37,134 bases of DNA, taken from positions 1 to 37,134 of IMG/VR virus record IMGVR_UViG_3300044527_000383; one strand, written 5' to 3'. The notes under the pieces are model-generated. The model saw only the letters and a list, made by a program, of their open reading frames with translations. It had not been told where the DNA came from and made no database searches. Position 1 is the first letter of the stretch, and every line of letters starts with the position of its first letter. Below, one piece after another: positions 15,134-23,394 of the stretch. The position numbers and the translations under genes were made by a program. Source of the DNA: a virus.

Positions 15134-16539
15134 GCACGTTCCGCGCATTCCAGACGGGCCTAGAAGCCGGTCAGCAGCAGGCCAAGGTGCGGCGTCAGGA
15201 CGACGCTCGCCGCAAGGCTACCGAAGCCTACGGCATGGGAAACTATGAGGGCGCAGTCACCGGGCTGATGAGCGAGGGGCTGACGGACGAGGCCAGCAAC
15301 TTCAACACGCTGGGCCAGCAGGCCCAAACGCGCAAACAGCAGCAGGGCTATGCAACAGCCTTGGGCAACGCACCCGACCGGCGCACGGGAATGCAGAACC
15401 TGCGCACGTCCGCGATGCAAGCGGGCGACCCAAACACGATGATGGCGGTGGACGAAGCGCTCAAGGGCATGGACGCGGACCAAGCCGCGAAGTTTGGCGA
15501 GGGCATGGAGTTCCTCGGACAGACGGCGCTCAGCCTTAAGGGCGTGGCCCCCGAAGCACGCGGACAGGCGGCGATCGAAGCAATCCAAAGCTCGCCCTAT
15601 GCGAACCCGCAAATCCTTGCCCAGATTCAACAGGCAGCGGCAGACGGCAAGATCACGGACGACGAGTTGGACAACTTCGCAATGCAGACGATGAGCGTTG
15701 CGGAGAGGGTGAAGCTGGCGAAGGGCGAGAAGGCCAAATACACCCCCGTCACTACGCGTGACGGCATCTACGCCTTCAACGATGCCGACCCGACCGACAG
15801 GGTCAGCCTTGGGCAAGCTCCCATTCCAGCATCGCAGATGCAGGGCGCGAAAGACAGTTTCCGCCCCGCGACCCCAGAAGAAGCTGCGCAATACGGCGCG
15901 AAGGCGGGCCAGATCAACACTGCGGACGGCAAGTTTACCGCCACCGGCAAACTGGGTGAGCTGACGCCATTCCAAGAAGAGACGGTGAAAAGGTGGGAAA
16001 CTCAGGACGAGCAGGAGCGCAGCGAGAAGCGCACCAAGCTCGAAAACGCCATTGGCTCCACTGAGAACAGTATATCCATCGTCCGCAAAATTCTGGCGAA
16101 TCCGAAGGCGCCGGGCCGCTATGGCATTGGCGGCATGATGCCAGCGTTTCCGGGTGAAGATGCAGCGGCGCAAGCGCTCATTGATCAGGTCAAGGGCGCG
16201 GCATTCCTTCAGGCGTTCGAAAGCCTCAAAGGCGGCGGCACGATTACCGAAGTGGAAGGGCGGCAGGCTACCGCAGCCATCACGCGACTTGGCGCCCAGC
16301 AGCAGGATTGGGAATCGGCCAAGCAGGCTGCGGCTGAACTCATTGCGATCATGGAAAAGTCTGCCGAGAGGTCGCGCAAGTCGCTTGCCTCGCTCTCCAA
16401 GCCAGCAGGCGAGACAAAGACGCGTGTGGGTGTCCCGCCCCTGATTGCCAAGCCGCAGACCGCAGCTGGCATCCCTGACGGCGTTGACCCTGAAGACTGG
16501 AAGTTCATGCCCGAAGAGATGAAGGCGCTGTTCCAGTAA
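15130..16539 (+). CDS. Ejection-type internal virion protein 2
   Basis: 469 residues, almost entirely helical, with many Gln, Ala and Lys. Near the start RAFQTGLEAGQQQAKVRRQD resembles other phage internal proteins. Residues ~255-415 form long amphipathic helices (FQEETVKRWETQDEQERSEK and a long helix ending AELIAIMEKSAERSRK). It ends GVDPEDWKFMPEEMKALFQ, a tail I recall from DNA-transfer proteins. Position between two similar genes corresponds to P22 gp20. Start overlaps the previous stop in ATGA. Confidence 0.65.
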   Translation: MSTFRAFQTGLEAGQQQAKVRRQDDARRKATEAYGMGNYEGAVTGLMSEGLTDEASNFNTLGQQAQTRKQQQGYATALGNAPDRRTGMQNLRTSAMQAGDPNTMMAVDEALKGMDADQAAKFGEGMEFLGQTALSLKGVAPEARGQAAIEAIQSSPYANPQILAQIQQAAADGKITDDELDNFAMQTMSVAERVKLAKGEKAKYTPVTTRDGIYAFNDADPTDRVSLGQAPIPASQMQGAKDSFRPATPEEAAQYGAKAGQINTADGKFTATGKLGELTPFQEETVKRWETQDEQERSEKRTKLENAIGSTENSISIVRKILANPKAPGRYGIGGMMPAFPGEDAAAQALIDQVKGAAFLQAFESLKGGGTITEVEGRQATAAITRLGAQQQDWESAKQAAAELIAIMEKSAERSRKSLASLSKPAGETKTRVGVPPLIAKPQTAAGIPDGVDPEDWKFMPEEMKALFQ

Positions 16540-18788
16540 TGCCGCTCACAATCGAACAACAAAGGGCGATTGCGGTCGCGCAGGCAAAGCGCAAGCGCGC
16601 CGAGGCGGAAGGCCAGAGCGCCACGCCTGCCGGCCCGTCTCTCCGCTCCGAGACTGACGCTATCATCGAGGAAGCCGCGGCGAACATTCCTGGCGGCTAC
16701 GAAGCGTTCATTGCCAAGCCGCCAAATGCCGAACGCATGAAGGCGATGGGCTATGTCCCTGACCCGCTTGCGCCTGCAAGCACGGGAGGCTTTTCCAAGC
16801 CAAGGGCGCAACCCCAGCAGGTAGTTGGACCTCTAACCGGCGACACGTCGCAGCCTAACGTGTTCACGGACGTGATGCGTGGCCTCGAAGCTCCGATTGC
16901 GGGCCTGACGGGAAATGCGCTGGAAGGCTGGGCGAAAACCACGACGCGCGACCCCGTGCGCGGCGCTGTCGAGGCTGTGGATTTCATCAGCCCCGTGGAC
17001 GACCTCGGACGCGCCTATCAGGGCGTGAAGCAGGCAGGTGCTGGCCTCATAGAAGGCGATATGGCGAAAGCCGCTGAGGGTGCGCAGCAAGCGTCCATTC
17101 AGGGCAGCTATGCGGCACTTCAGATGCTTCCGGGCTCGATGACGCTCAAGGGCATTACGGGACGTGCGGCGCCCACGACGATGGCCGGCGCAGAGCGTGC
17201 AGCGGTGCAGGCGTCACGCGCGCCACAGGTGGTGAAGCCGCAGGCCAAGCCTGAGCCTGTCATCACCCCGCCTAGCGAGGCTCCCAAGCCCTTCAGCGCC
17301 CCTCCTGAGCCCATTGGGCGCGGTGTCGTGAGGCGGAACCTGGATAGGATTGTGGGCGGCGGTGTCGGGGCTACGCTCGGCGGCACTGGCGATGCAATGG
17401 CTGCTCCCGGCGATGGAGACAGCGGCGGCTTGCCTGGTGGCGCTGCGACAGGGGCGGCAATCGGCATATTCGGACCCCGTGCGCTTGCAGCCGCGGGAAG
17501 CCGTGGCTTCCGCTCAGCGGCGCGTATGGTCCAGAGCCCGGCTTCTCGTGCTGGCTTCGATGAGCGCGTGGCATCGCGTGCGGTGCGCAAGGCGCTTGTC
17601 TCTGGCGGCATCAAGACCGAGCAGGACGCGCTGAACGCTGCCCGCGCGAAGTTTGGCGACAAGCCCGCGTCCGTGGCTGACCTGACGCAAGAGGGTGTCA
17701 GCACAACGGCGGGCATTTCGCGCCTGCCGGGTGCGACCGGAGAGGCGGCGCGTGCTCGCGGCGAGGATCTGATCCAGACCCGTGGCGGTCGTCTAGAGCG
17801 CGACATTGGCGGCGCGACCGGCGCGTCACCTGCGACCATTGCTGGCGACGTTGATCGCATGGTGGAGCTTGCCCGTGAGCAGGCGAAACCCGCTTACGAC
17901 GCCCTCAAACAGAAATTCCCGGCAGGCAGTGTCAAAAGCGAGCGCCTTGCCAAGATCGAGGGCATCGGCTCGCACATCAAGGCGGTGGACGAGTACCGCG
18001 CCGCGACTAAAGCGAACGAAGGCCGCGACCTTAGCGATTTTGAATACTGGGATCTGGTCAAGCGCGACATCGACGCCAAGGAACAACAGCTCATCAACAG
18101 CGGCGCCACTCTGGACGATATCAGGGTTCGCAAGCTGGAAGGCGCACGCGCAGCGCTTGTGGTGGAACTCGACGACCTGATGAAAGGATACGCCGCAGCC
18201 CGTGAGCTAGGCGGCGAAGCGCCGAAGATGAATGCGGCGTTCAAAAAGGGGCAGGGCCTGCTTGGCGGGCGCTACACCGCAGAGGATGTGTCCCGCGTTG
18301 CCGAGAGCGTTACAGGCCAGCCCCTGACCGCGCTGCAAGCTGGCGTCATCCGATCAATGGTTGGCAAGACCGAAGGCGCGGGCGGCGCTGTTTCGTCCCT
18401 GACGAGCGCAGGCGCGCGCAAGAAGCTGGAGCGCGTGTTCGGCAAGGGTCCAGCCGACGAGATGCAGGCGCGGTTCAAGGCCGATGCATCGATCGTGCAG
18501 AACGCTTCGCGCATGAACCCGAACGTTGGCTCCGTCACGTCTCAAGCCGAGATGGGCGCGGGAGGCATCCTGCCCACGGCTGCGGACCTTATCCGCATGG
18601 GTACGAACCCCATGCAGACAGCCTTAGCGGCCATGTCGAAGTCCGGCAGCTTTACCAAAGCCCAGCGCGACCTCATGGGCCAGATGTTGCTCGAAGGCGC
18701 AACACCTGAGAACCTGGCTCGCATTTACGCCGGCAAGAAGCCCAAGGGCGGCGCTCCGAATACAGGTCTTGGAACGTCAGGACAATAG
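16539..18788 (+). CDS. Ejection-type internal virion protein 3 (large)
   Basis: 749 residues, the longest gene here. A charged helix at the N-terminus (TIEQQRAIAVAQAKRKRAEA) leads to Pro-rich linkers, a Gly-rich segment (~265-310), and a helical C-terminal half with MVELAREQAKPAYDALKQKF and RKLEGARAALVVELDDLMKG. The Gly/Ala stretch GGGVGATLGGTGDAMAAPGD might insert in membranes during DNA delivery. Size and order match P22 gp16. It ends just before a hairpin shared with the reversed cassette. Function is inferred. Confidence 0.65.
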   Translation: MPLTIEQQRAIAVAQAKRKRAEAEGQSATPAGPSLRSETDAIIEEAAANIPGGYEAFIAKPPNAERMKAMGYVPDPLAPASTGGFSKPRAQPQQVVGPLTGDTSQPNVFTDVMRGLEAPIAGLTGNALEGWAKTTTRDPVRGAVEAVDFISPVDDLGRAYQGVKQAGAGLIEGDMAKAAEGAQQASIQGSYAALQMLPGSMTLKGITGRAAPTTMAGAERAAVQASRAPQVVKPQAKPEPVITPPSEAPKPFSAPPEPIGRGVVRRNLDRIVGGGVGATLGGTGDAMAAPGDGDSGGLPGGAATGAAIGIFGPRALAAAGSRGFRSAARMVQSPASRAGFDERVASRAVRKALVSGGIKTEQDALNAARAKFGDKPASVADLTQEGVSTTAGISRLPGATGEAARARGEDLIQTRGGRLERDIGGATGASPATIAGDVDRMVELAREQAKPAYDALKQKFPAGSVKSERLAKIEGIGSHIKAVDEYRAATKANEGRDLSDFEYWDLVKRDIDAKEQQLINSGATLDDIRVRKLEGARAALVVELDDLMKGYAAARELGGEAPKMNAAFKKGQGLLGGRYTAEDVSRVAESVTGQPLTALQAGVIRSMVGKTEGAGGAVSSLTSAGARKKLERVFGKGPADEMQARFKADASIVQNASRMNPNVGSVTSQAEMGAGGILPTAADLIRMGTNPMQTALAAMSKSGSFTKAQRDLMGQMLLEGATPENLARIYAGKKPKGGAPNTGLGTSGQ

Positions 18789-18791
18789 AAA

Positions 18792-18819
18792 AAGCCCCCG
18801 CCAACTAAGGCAGGGGCTT
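18792..18819 (-). terminator. Terminator of the reversed membrane cassette
   Basis: An 11-bp stem with one mismatch (AAGCCCCCGCC / GGCAGGGGCTT) and a six-base loop (aactaa). On the minus strand it is followed by TTTTTC, making a good rho-independent terminator for the convergent gene ending at 18824. On the plus strand the following sequence is TTCGTTCT, so it may also end or slow the ejection-protein transcript. Confidence 0.75.
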
Positions 18820-18823
18820 CGTT

Positions 18824-19291
18824 CTAGGCGGACTTTTTCCAGCGGAGTTCCGCAAGCTGGCGGGCCGGGTTCGTGATCGGAGCCTGTATCCGATTGTCTC
18901 GCAGGGTGCGGGCAAAGCCGAACGATGCAAAGACATTCACGAGGGAGATGAAGAAGCAGGCGGGCCACAAAGCCCATTCCGGTGCGATCCGGTATTCTGC
19001 ATTGAGATGCTCCAAACCGATGTGGTTGAGGCCAGCCTCAATGAAGCAGAAGCCGAGGGCGAGCGTGCCAGCGACGACTGCGGTGAACCAGTTCTTCGTT
19101 TCCCAAGCTTCCTGCACACGCTCTACAGCGCGCGACAGGAGGAACACGATAACGGCCATTGCGACCGTCAGGAGCATTCCAGGCAGCCAACCCTTGGCCC
19201 AGAAGCCGAGGGTAGCCGTCACGACCGAGAGCCCAACGAACGCGAGGCAAGCCTGCTGTTCAAAGGGACGATCTTGCGTATATTTCGTCAT
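18824..19291 (-). CDS. Four-span membrane protein in a reversed cassette
   Basis: 155 residues from the ATG at 19291, with GGAAAGGA eight bases upstream. Four hydrophobic segments are visible near residues 14-31, 35-54, 68-88 and 107-126, with charged connections (SRAVERVQEAWETKN) and a basic C-terminus (LAELRWKKSA). It is antisense to the late operon and flanked by its own terminator, so probably expressed independently of lytic genes. Phage membrane proteins of this kind can exclude superinfecting phages; that role is inference. No known family is recognised. Confidence 0.65.
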   Translation of the reverse strand: MTKYTQDRPFEQQACLAFVGLSVVTATLGFWAKGWLPGMLLTVAMAVIVFLLSRAVERVQEAWETKNWFTAVVAGTLALGFCFIEAGLNHIGLEHLNAEYRIAPEWALWPACFFISLVNVFASFGFARTLRDNRIQAPITNPARQLAELRWKKSA

Positions 19292-19311
19292 AGCGGGGTC
19301 CTTTCCCGTTA

Positions 19312-19348
19312 GGGGCTGGGAAAACACGGTTCGAGCCGTGCCAGCCCC
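19312..19348 (-). promoter_or_regulatory. Leader hairpin upstream of the membrane gene
   Basis: On the minus strand GGGGCTGG-CACGG-(ctcgaa)-CCGTG-(ttttc)-CCAGCCCC forms a 13-bp two-part stem with one five-base bulge, ending about 12 bases before the GGAAAGGA ribosome site of the gene starting at 19291. No T-tract follows, so it is not a standard terminator. It may protect or regulate the leader of that mRNA. Confidence 0.5.
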
Positions 19349-19497
19349 GATTGATTGTCAAACATCACAGCGCTTCACAGCGCATGTCCCAAACATACGC
19401 ACTCGCCTATTGCGGGATAGGTTACAGCCCCAAGTTACACGGGCCGCTCCAAATCAACTCTTCGTGAAGTACCGCGAAGTAAAGCGTAAGTATTCGC

Positions 19498-19635
19498 TTA
19501 GAACAGTGAGCGTCTACGGTTCTCGTCGTTCAATACAATCAAGACTAGTCCGATTGCGCAGAAGATAAACGGCGTTCCGCCTAGGCCCGTCCACAGGCCC
19601 CACAGAAACAGCCCGACTCCGACCAGTCCCAGCAT
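19498..19635 (-). CDS. Small two-span membrane protein
   Basis: A 45-residue frame beginning MLGLVGVGLFLWGLWTGLGG, with two hydrophobic stretches (residues 2-18 and 22-36) separated by a Gly turn and a charged tail (NDENRRRSLF). AAGGGG precedes the ATG by five bases. It is on the same strand as the four-span protein, 206 bases upstream of it, so the two may form one reversed cassette. The rest of 19292-19717 holds only the hairpin above and weak short inverted repeats. Its size fits accessory membrane peptides; function unknown. Confidence 0.5.
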   Translation of the reverse strand: MLGLVGVGLFLWGLWTGLGGTPFIFCAIGLVLIVLNDENRRRSLF

Positions 19636-19717
19636 AGCAACCCCTTCAGCAAATCAGGGGCCGAACATACCGTATATTCCAGTCGTTCCACAGGCCGACC
19701 GCCGCCAGCGGTACGGC

Positions 19718-21088
19718 ATGGCGCCCCTGCGCCTGCTCAACATGTTCGCCGTCCCCATTCCTGCGGAGACGGGCAAACCTGTTCGGGCGGCTCTCGTGCC
19801 AACGCCGGGCCGTGTCCAGCGTGTTGACCTCGGCGCAGAGATCCAAGGCATCTACTGCGAGGCAGGCGTCCGCAATGGTGCGCTGTTCGCAGTCGCAGGC
19901 GGGACGCTCTTCAGCATTTCGTCATCGTGGATTGCAACCTCCATCGGTGCAATCGGCGGCAGCGGCAATGCGGTGTTCGCCGGCCTGCGTGACAATCTCT
20001 ATGTCGCCCGAGCGGGCAAGCCGTGGCGCTGGAATGGCTCCGCACTGACGCAGGTTGCGGATGTGGACGCGCCAGATGCAACCAGCCTGCTTGTCCTGTC
20101 TCAGCGCCTCGTCGCATCGGAGGCCGGGGCGGATACCTACTACTGGTCAGCCGTGCTGGATGGGACGGCATGGGAAGCGCTGGGCTTTGCCACGGCGGAA
20201 CAGCGGCCCGACGAGATCAGGCGCATGGTCCGCCTGTCAGGCCAGATCCTCGCACTTGGTTCGGCCTCTATCGAGATCATCCGAGCAACCACATCCACGA
20301 CGCTCCCGTTCGCCAACATCACCGGCCAGTCGATCGATGAGACGGATGGCATCCTGAGCCCCGAAGCCTATGCGATCCGCGGTGACAAGCTGTTCCTCAT
20401 TGGCGGGAACCTGTCGCCCTACGTGATGAACGGGTTCAGCATCAATCCGCTCCCGCGTAACGGCGAGATGGAAGACGATCTGCTTGCCCTGTCCGTGGGC
20501 GAACGCCTGGCTGTGACATGCATGGCGTATCAATACGGCTCCAACGAGTTCTTCAAGGTCCGCATTCCGAATAAGGCGGCGTTTGTCCTCAACACCACTA
20601 CCGGCTTCTGGCATCGCGAACAGAATTGGGAGGAGGATACCTACCTCCCGCAATTCCACGCCAACGCATACGGCTACACCGTGCTGGCCGATGAGGGCGG
20701 GTCTGTCCTCTACACGCTGGACAATACCGTCTTTACCGATGCGGGGAACACGGTTGAGCGCATTGCTACGCTGCGCCCGTCCTTTGCCGACTATGAGACA
20801 ATTGGCTCGCTCTGCGTGGACCTGCAAGCCTTCGGGCGTCCGATAAGCGGGCAGGGCTCCAATCCTACCATCATGGTCGAAGTCTCGACGGACGGTCGCA
20901 CGATCCGCGATGACACCCGCTCGGAAATCACGCTCACCCTCGGCGCTGACGGACGCTACCAGAAGCCTGTCATGTGGGGCCTTGGCATGGTGTCACCCGG
21001 CGAGGCGACGAACATCTCAATCCGCATGACCGACCCTGCCGGAATGACGATCTACGGCGCGTGGATCAATGAAGGCCAGCGCTCGTGA
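19718..21088 (+). CDS. P22 gp10-like packaged-DNA stabilisation (hub) protein
   Basis: 456 residues from the first ATG, 19718. The start contains LRLLNMFAVPIPAETG and ALVPTPGRVQRVD, resembling the P22 gp10 N-terminal region with its NML/NMF element, followed by regular beta strands (LFAVAGGTLFSISSSW, NLYVARAGKPWRWNG, EIIRATTSTTLPFANI) of the kind that form the tail hub. Homology-like residues (IPYIPVVPQADRRQRYG) continue in frame upstream. There an ATA codon at 19667 stands six bases after AGGGG, so the true start may be non-AUG, adding 17 residues. Closes the filled head with the gp4-like protein. Confidence 0.75.
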   Translation: MAPLRLLNMFAVPIPAETGKPVRAALVPTPGRVQRVDLGAEIQGIYCEAGVRNGALFAVAGGTLFSISSSWIATSIGAIGGSGNAVFAGLRDNLYVARAGKPWRWNGSALTQVADVDAPDATSLLVLSQRLVASEAGADTYYWSAVLDGTAWEALGFATAEQRPDEIRRMVRLSGQILALGSASIEIIRATTSTTLPFANITGQSIDETDGILSPEAYAIRGDKLFLIGGNLSPYVMNGFSINPLPRNGEMEDDLLALSVGERLAVTCMAYQYGSNEFFKVRIPNKAAFVLNTTTGFWHREQNWEEDTYLPQFHANAYGYTVLADEGGSVLYTLDNTVFTDAGNTVERIATLRPSFADYETIGSLCVDLQAFGRPISGQGSNPTIMVEVSTDGRTIRDDTRSEITLTLGADGRYQKPVMWGLGMVSPGEATNISIRMTDPAGMTIYGAWINEGQRS

Positions 21089-21636
21089 CCAACAACGTCC
21101 CGTTCCTGCAAGTTGGGATGAAGGTCATCAACGAAGACGGCACGCCTGTCGAATGGTTCCGCAACGCCTGGAATACGCTGCTTCTTCGCACGGGTGACGA
21201 GACAACCGACACAGTGTCGAATGCGGTAAGTGGCGCAGCGCAGGCGCGGGCTGATGCAGCAGCAGCGCAAGCCGCCGCCGATGCAGCAGCAGCGGCGGCG
21301 GCAGCTGCGGCGGCTGGAACATCGGGATCATCCATCTTTTACGCCACGGCCAGCCGTTCCACCTGCTTTGCCACAACGGCAACAAGCGGCTCTGTCACGA
21401 CCCCAAGCGTTACGGTTACGCCAACGGGCGGGACAGGCCCTTACACCTACGCTTGGACATACATTTCCGGCGACTCCGGATTCACGGCGAACACAGCTTC
21501 TTCAGCCTCGACCACATTCACCGGATCAGTCGCAGCCGGTGAAGACCGTTCAGCCGTCTGGAAATGCACTGTCACCGACTTTCTCGCAGCAACCTGCTTC
21601 GTGACTGTCGGCGTTTCGATCTCAAGTCTGAGCTAG
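21085..21636 (+). CDS. Tail needle / fibre-type protein with Ala-rich coiled coil
   Basis: 183 residues from the GTG in a GTGA overlap. An N-terminal domain (VPFLQVGMKVINEDGTPVEW, FRNAWNTLLLRTGD) of a kind often seen on phage fibres leads to an Ala/Gln helix (~48-77; long Ala run), a likely trimeric coiled coil. The C-terminal ~100 residues form an Ig-like beta domain (VTVTPTGGTGPYTYAWTYIS ... SAVWKCTVTDFLAATCFVTV). It lies between the hub protein and the spike, which suits a tail needle or short fibre. Confidence 0.65.
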   Translation: MTNNVPFLQVGMKVINEDGTPVEWFRNAWNTLLLRTGDETTDTVSNAVSGAAQARADAAAAQAAADAAAAAAAAAAAGTSGSSIFYATASRSTCFATTATSGSVTTPSVTVTPTGGTGPYTYAWTYISGDSGFTANTASSASTTFTGSVAAGEDRSAVWKCTVTDFLAATCFVTVGVSISSLS

Positions 21637-21643
21637 GATCATC

Positions 21644-22411
21644 ATGGCAAGAAATCTTTTCGGCTTAGTCCATACGCTTCTGGATGATAGCGGAGCTTTG
21701 GAACCGGGCGGGACCATCGAGGTCTATGACGCCGGAACCACGACGCCGCGAACAGTCTATTCTGATCGCGCGCTATCAACGGGTGCGGGCTCAACCATCA
21801 CGGCTGATGCAGCGGGACGCTTTCCAGAACGCTGGATAGCGGACTCGGTTGAGGTCAAGCTTGTCTACAAGGACACGGCAGGGGCCACGCTCAGCACGCG
21901 CGATTACTACAACAATAATTTCAACTCCGTCCCCGCGACGTGGGAAACGTCTGCCCTTGGCGCTGTCAGTGGCAACGAACAGGTTTATCACACACTCCAG
22001 ACGGCTGACGCGAACCAGACGCGCATTATCACCCGCAGCTATCGCTTTTCCAACGGCGCTACTCACGAGACGAACGCGCTGGAACTTAGACGGCGCGTCG
22101 ATAGCACGGACCACGGGCATGTCCGGTTTCAATACGACCGCACCGCCATAGGCTTCAACGGCGTCAATCATTGGGAAGCCACGTCGAGCGGCCATCTACA
22201 GCCAACAACTGATAGCTCATACGACATCGGCGCAACCGCTACGCGCCCACGCGTCATCTATGGCGATGACCTGTCATTGCGTCCCAGCGCCTCCCGAACG
22301 CCTGCTGCGAATGGCGACCTGGAGATCGAGGCGACCAACAACACGACGCTGACCTTCAAGTTCAAGGGATCAGACGGAACAGTCCGCAGCGGAACGGTGA
22401 CACTGTCATGA
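21644..22411 (+). CDS. Tailspike / tail fibre protein with head-binding domain
   Basis: 255 residues. The N-terminal ~100 residues contain GGTIEVYDAGTTTPRTVYSD and ADAAGRFPERWIADSVEVKL, the pattern of the particle-binding domain of tailspikes. The C-terminal part carries SGHLQPTTDSSYDIGATATR and RVIYGDDLSLRP, similar to the end of trimeric fibres. The enzymatic beta-helix found in P22-like spikes is absent, so this protein probably binds rather than cuts the receptor. Seven bases separate it from the previous gene; its stop overlaps the next start in ATGA. Confidence 0.75.
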   Translation: MARNLFGLVHTLLDDSGALEPGGTIEVYDAGTTTPRTVYSDRALSTGAGSTITADAAGRFPERWIADSVEVKLVYKDTAGATLSTRDYYNNNFNSVPATWETSALGAVSGNEQVYHTLQTADANQTRIITRSYRFSNGATHETNALELRRRVDSTDHGHVRFQYDRTAIGFNGVNHWEATSSGHLQPTTDSSYDIGATATRPRVIYGDDLSLRPSASRTPAANGDLEIEATNNTTLTFKFKGSDGTVRSGTVTLS

Positions 22412-22923
22412 GCAAGCTTCCGAACTACCTTGCCCGCGCTGAGCTTCAGCGTTCGGACTGGAGGATCATGCGCGCCGTGGAGCGGGAGTTTGCCTCTCCC
22501 GAATGGTGCGAGTGGCGCGATAAGCTGCGCCGCCTGGTTGGCATGGTTGATGGCTTTGACGAGCTTCCGCCCGAGCCGCCATTCGGCAAGCACATTCCGT
22601 CACCGCCTCCGGTCAAGACTGCGCCCGAACCCGAAGCCCCGCTCCTTCCCGCGCCTGATGCGCTCATGTCGGACTATGGGCCTGTCGGTGAGGGCTATGA
22701 TGACGTGACCGGCGACATGCTTCTCGATGCTTTCGAGCAGGACGAGGCGGAAGCCGTGGCGGTCATCCAGGTGCTGTCAGCGACACGCCAGCGTCACTTG
22801 AGTGAGCAATTGAACGTCGAGAAGGCTCGGCTCCGGCGAGAGCACATGCTGACGGATCAGGCTAATCCGCGAGAGGCATCGATCGACCGTCTGCTTGGGC
22901 TGCTGACGCGACGCGGTGATTGA
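22408..22923 (+). CDS. Hypothetical protein downstream of the spike gene
   Basis: 171 residues. A helical start (LARAELQRSDWRIMRAVERE, with WCEWRDKLRRLVGMVDG), a Pro-rich linker (~52-80), and an acidic then basic helical end (MLLDAFEQDEAEAVAVIQVL). The first part resembles short tail-associated helper proteins, but I do not recognise a family. Translation is coupled to the spike gene by ATGA, suggesting a partner or assembly helper of the spike. Confidence 0.5.
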   Translation: MSKLPNYLARAELQRSDWRIMRAVEREFASPEWCEWRDKLRRLVGMVDGFDELPPEPPFGKHIPSPPPVKTAPEPEAPLLPAPDALMSDYGPVGEGYDDVTGDMLLDAFEQDEAEAVAVIQVLSATRQRHLSEQLNVEKARLRREHMLTDQANPREASIDRLLGLLTRRGD

Positions 22924-22946
22924 GGGACTGAGCTACGGGGCGGGCA

Positions 22947-23375
22947 ATGACCGAGATATTTCACCGCGAGATCGCAGAGATCGAGCGGCAGCGCGATGCG
23001 TTTGCGCGCCTTGATCGCATTGGCAACGCTGAGCGCGATCTGGCGGTCTTGAGAACGCGGTTCGAGGCGGCGTTCGACACGTTCCTCAAAGAGCTTGAGC
23101 GATCGGTTTCGGGCGAAGACCTGAAAGAGTTGAAGCGTGAATGGGAGATGGCATTGCGCGACGCAATGAACGGCGTTTCTGACTTGGTGAAAACGGCAAA
23201 CGATGCGCAGTCAGCGGCCATAATCAGCCGTGTCGAGATGATGCTGCTGCATCAGCACGAGCGCGCTGCCGAGGAAAGCAAGCGCACACGGCAGGAGTTC
23301 ATCCGCTACGTGGTCGGATTCGCGCTGACCATCCTGAGCGCGCTGCTGATCTTCTGGATCACAGAACGCGCTTAG
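22947..23375 (+). CDS. Tail-anchored coiled-coil membrane protein
   Basis: 142 residues. A long charged coiled coil (residues 1-117; AEIERQRDAFARLDRIGNAE, FEAAFDTFLKELERSVSG) ends in one membrane span (VVGFALTILSALLIFWIT) with only three residues after it. The bulk must face the cytoplasm. A GGGGCGGG sequence precedes the ATG. It begins the lysis region, followed closely by another membrane protein, so a role in holin control or envelope tethering is possible. No holin family is recognised. Confidence 0.55.
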   Translation: MTEIFHREIAEIERQRDAFARLDRIGNAERDLAVLRTRFEAAFDTFLKELERSVSGEDLKELKREWEMALRDAMNGVSDLVKTANDAQSAAIISRVEMMLLHQHERAAEESKRTRQEFIRYVVGFALTILSALLIFWITERA

Positions 23376-23394
23376 CGCAACACAGGGGCAGGGC

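Noticed and set aside
18873-19568. 231-residue plus-strand frame over the reversed membrane cassette
   Set aside because: Composition is Arg/Ser-rich without domain pattern; the minus strand has membrane proteins with good ribosome sites and a terminator in the right place.
21230-21330. GCA/GCG repeat tract as a mobile or regulatory repeat
   Set aside because: It is explained by an alanine-rich coiled coil in the fibre-type protein.
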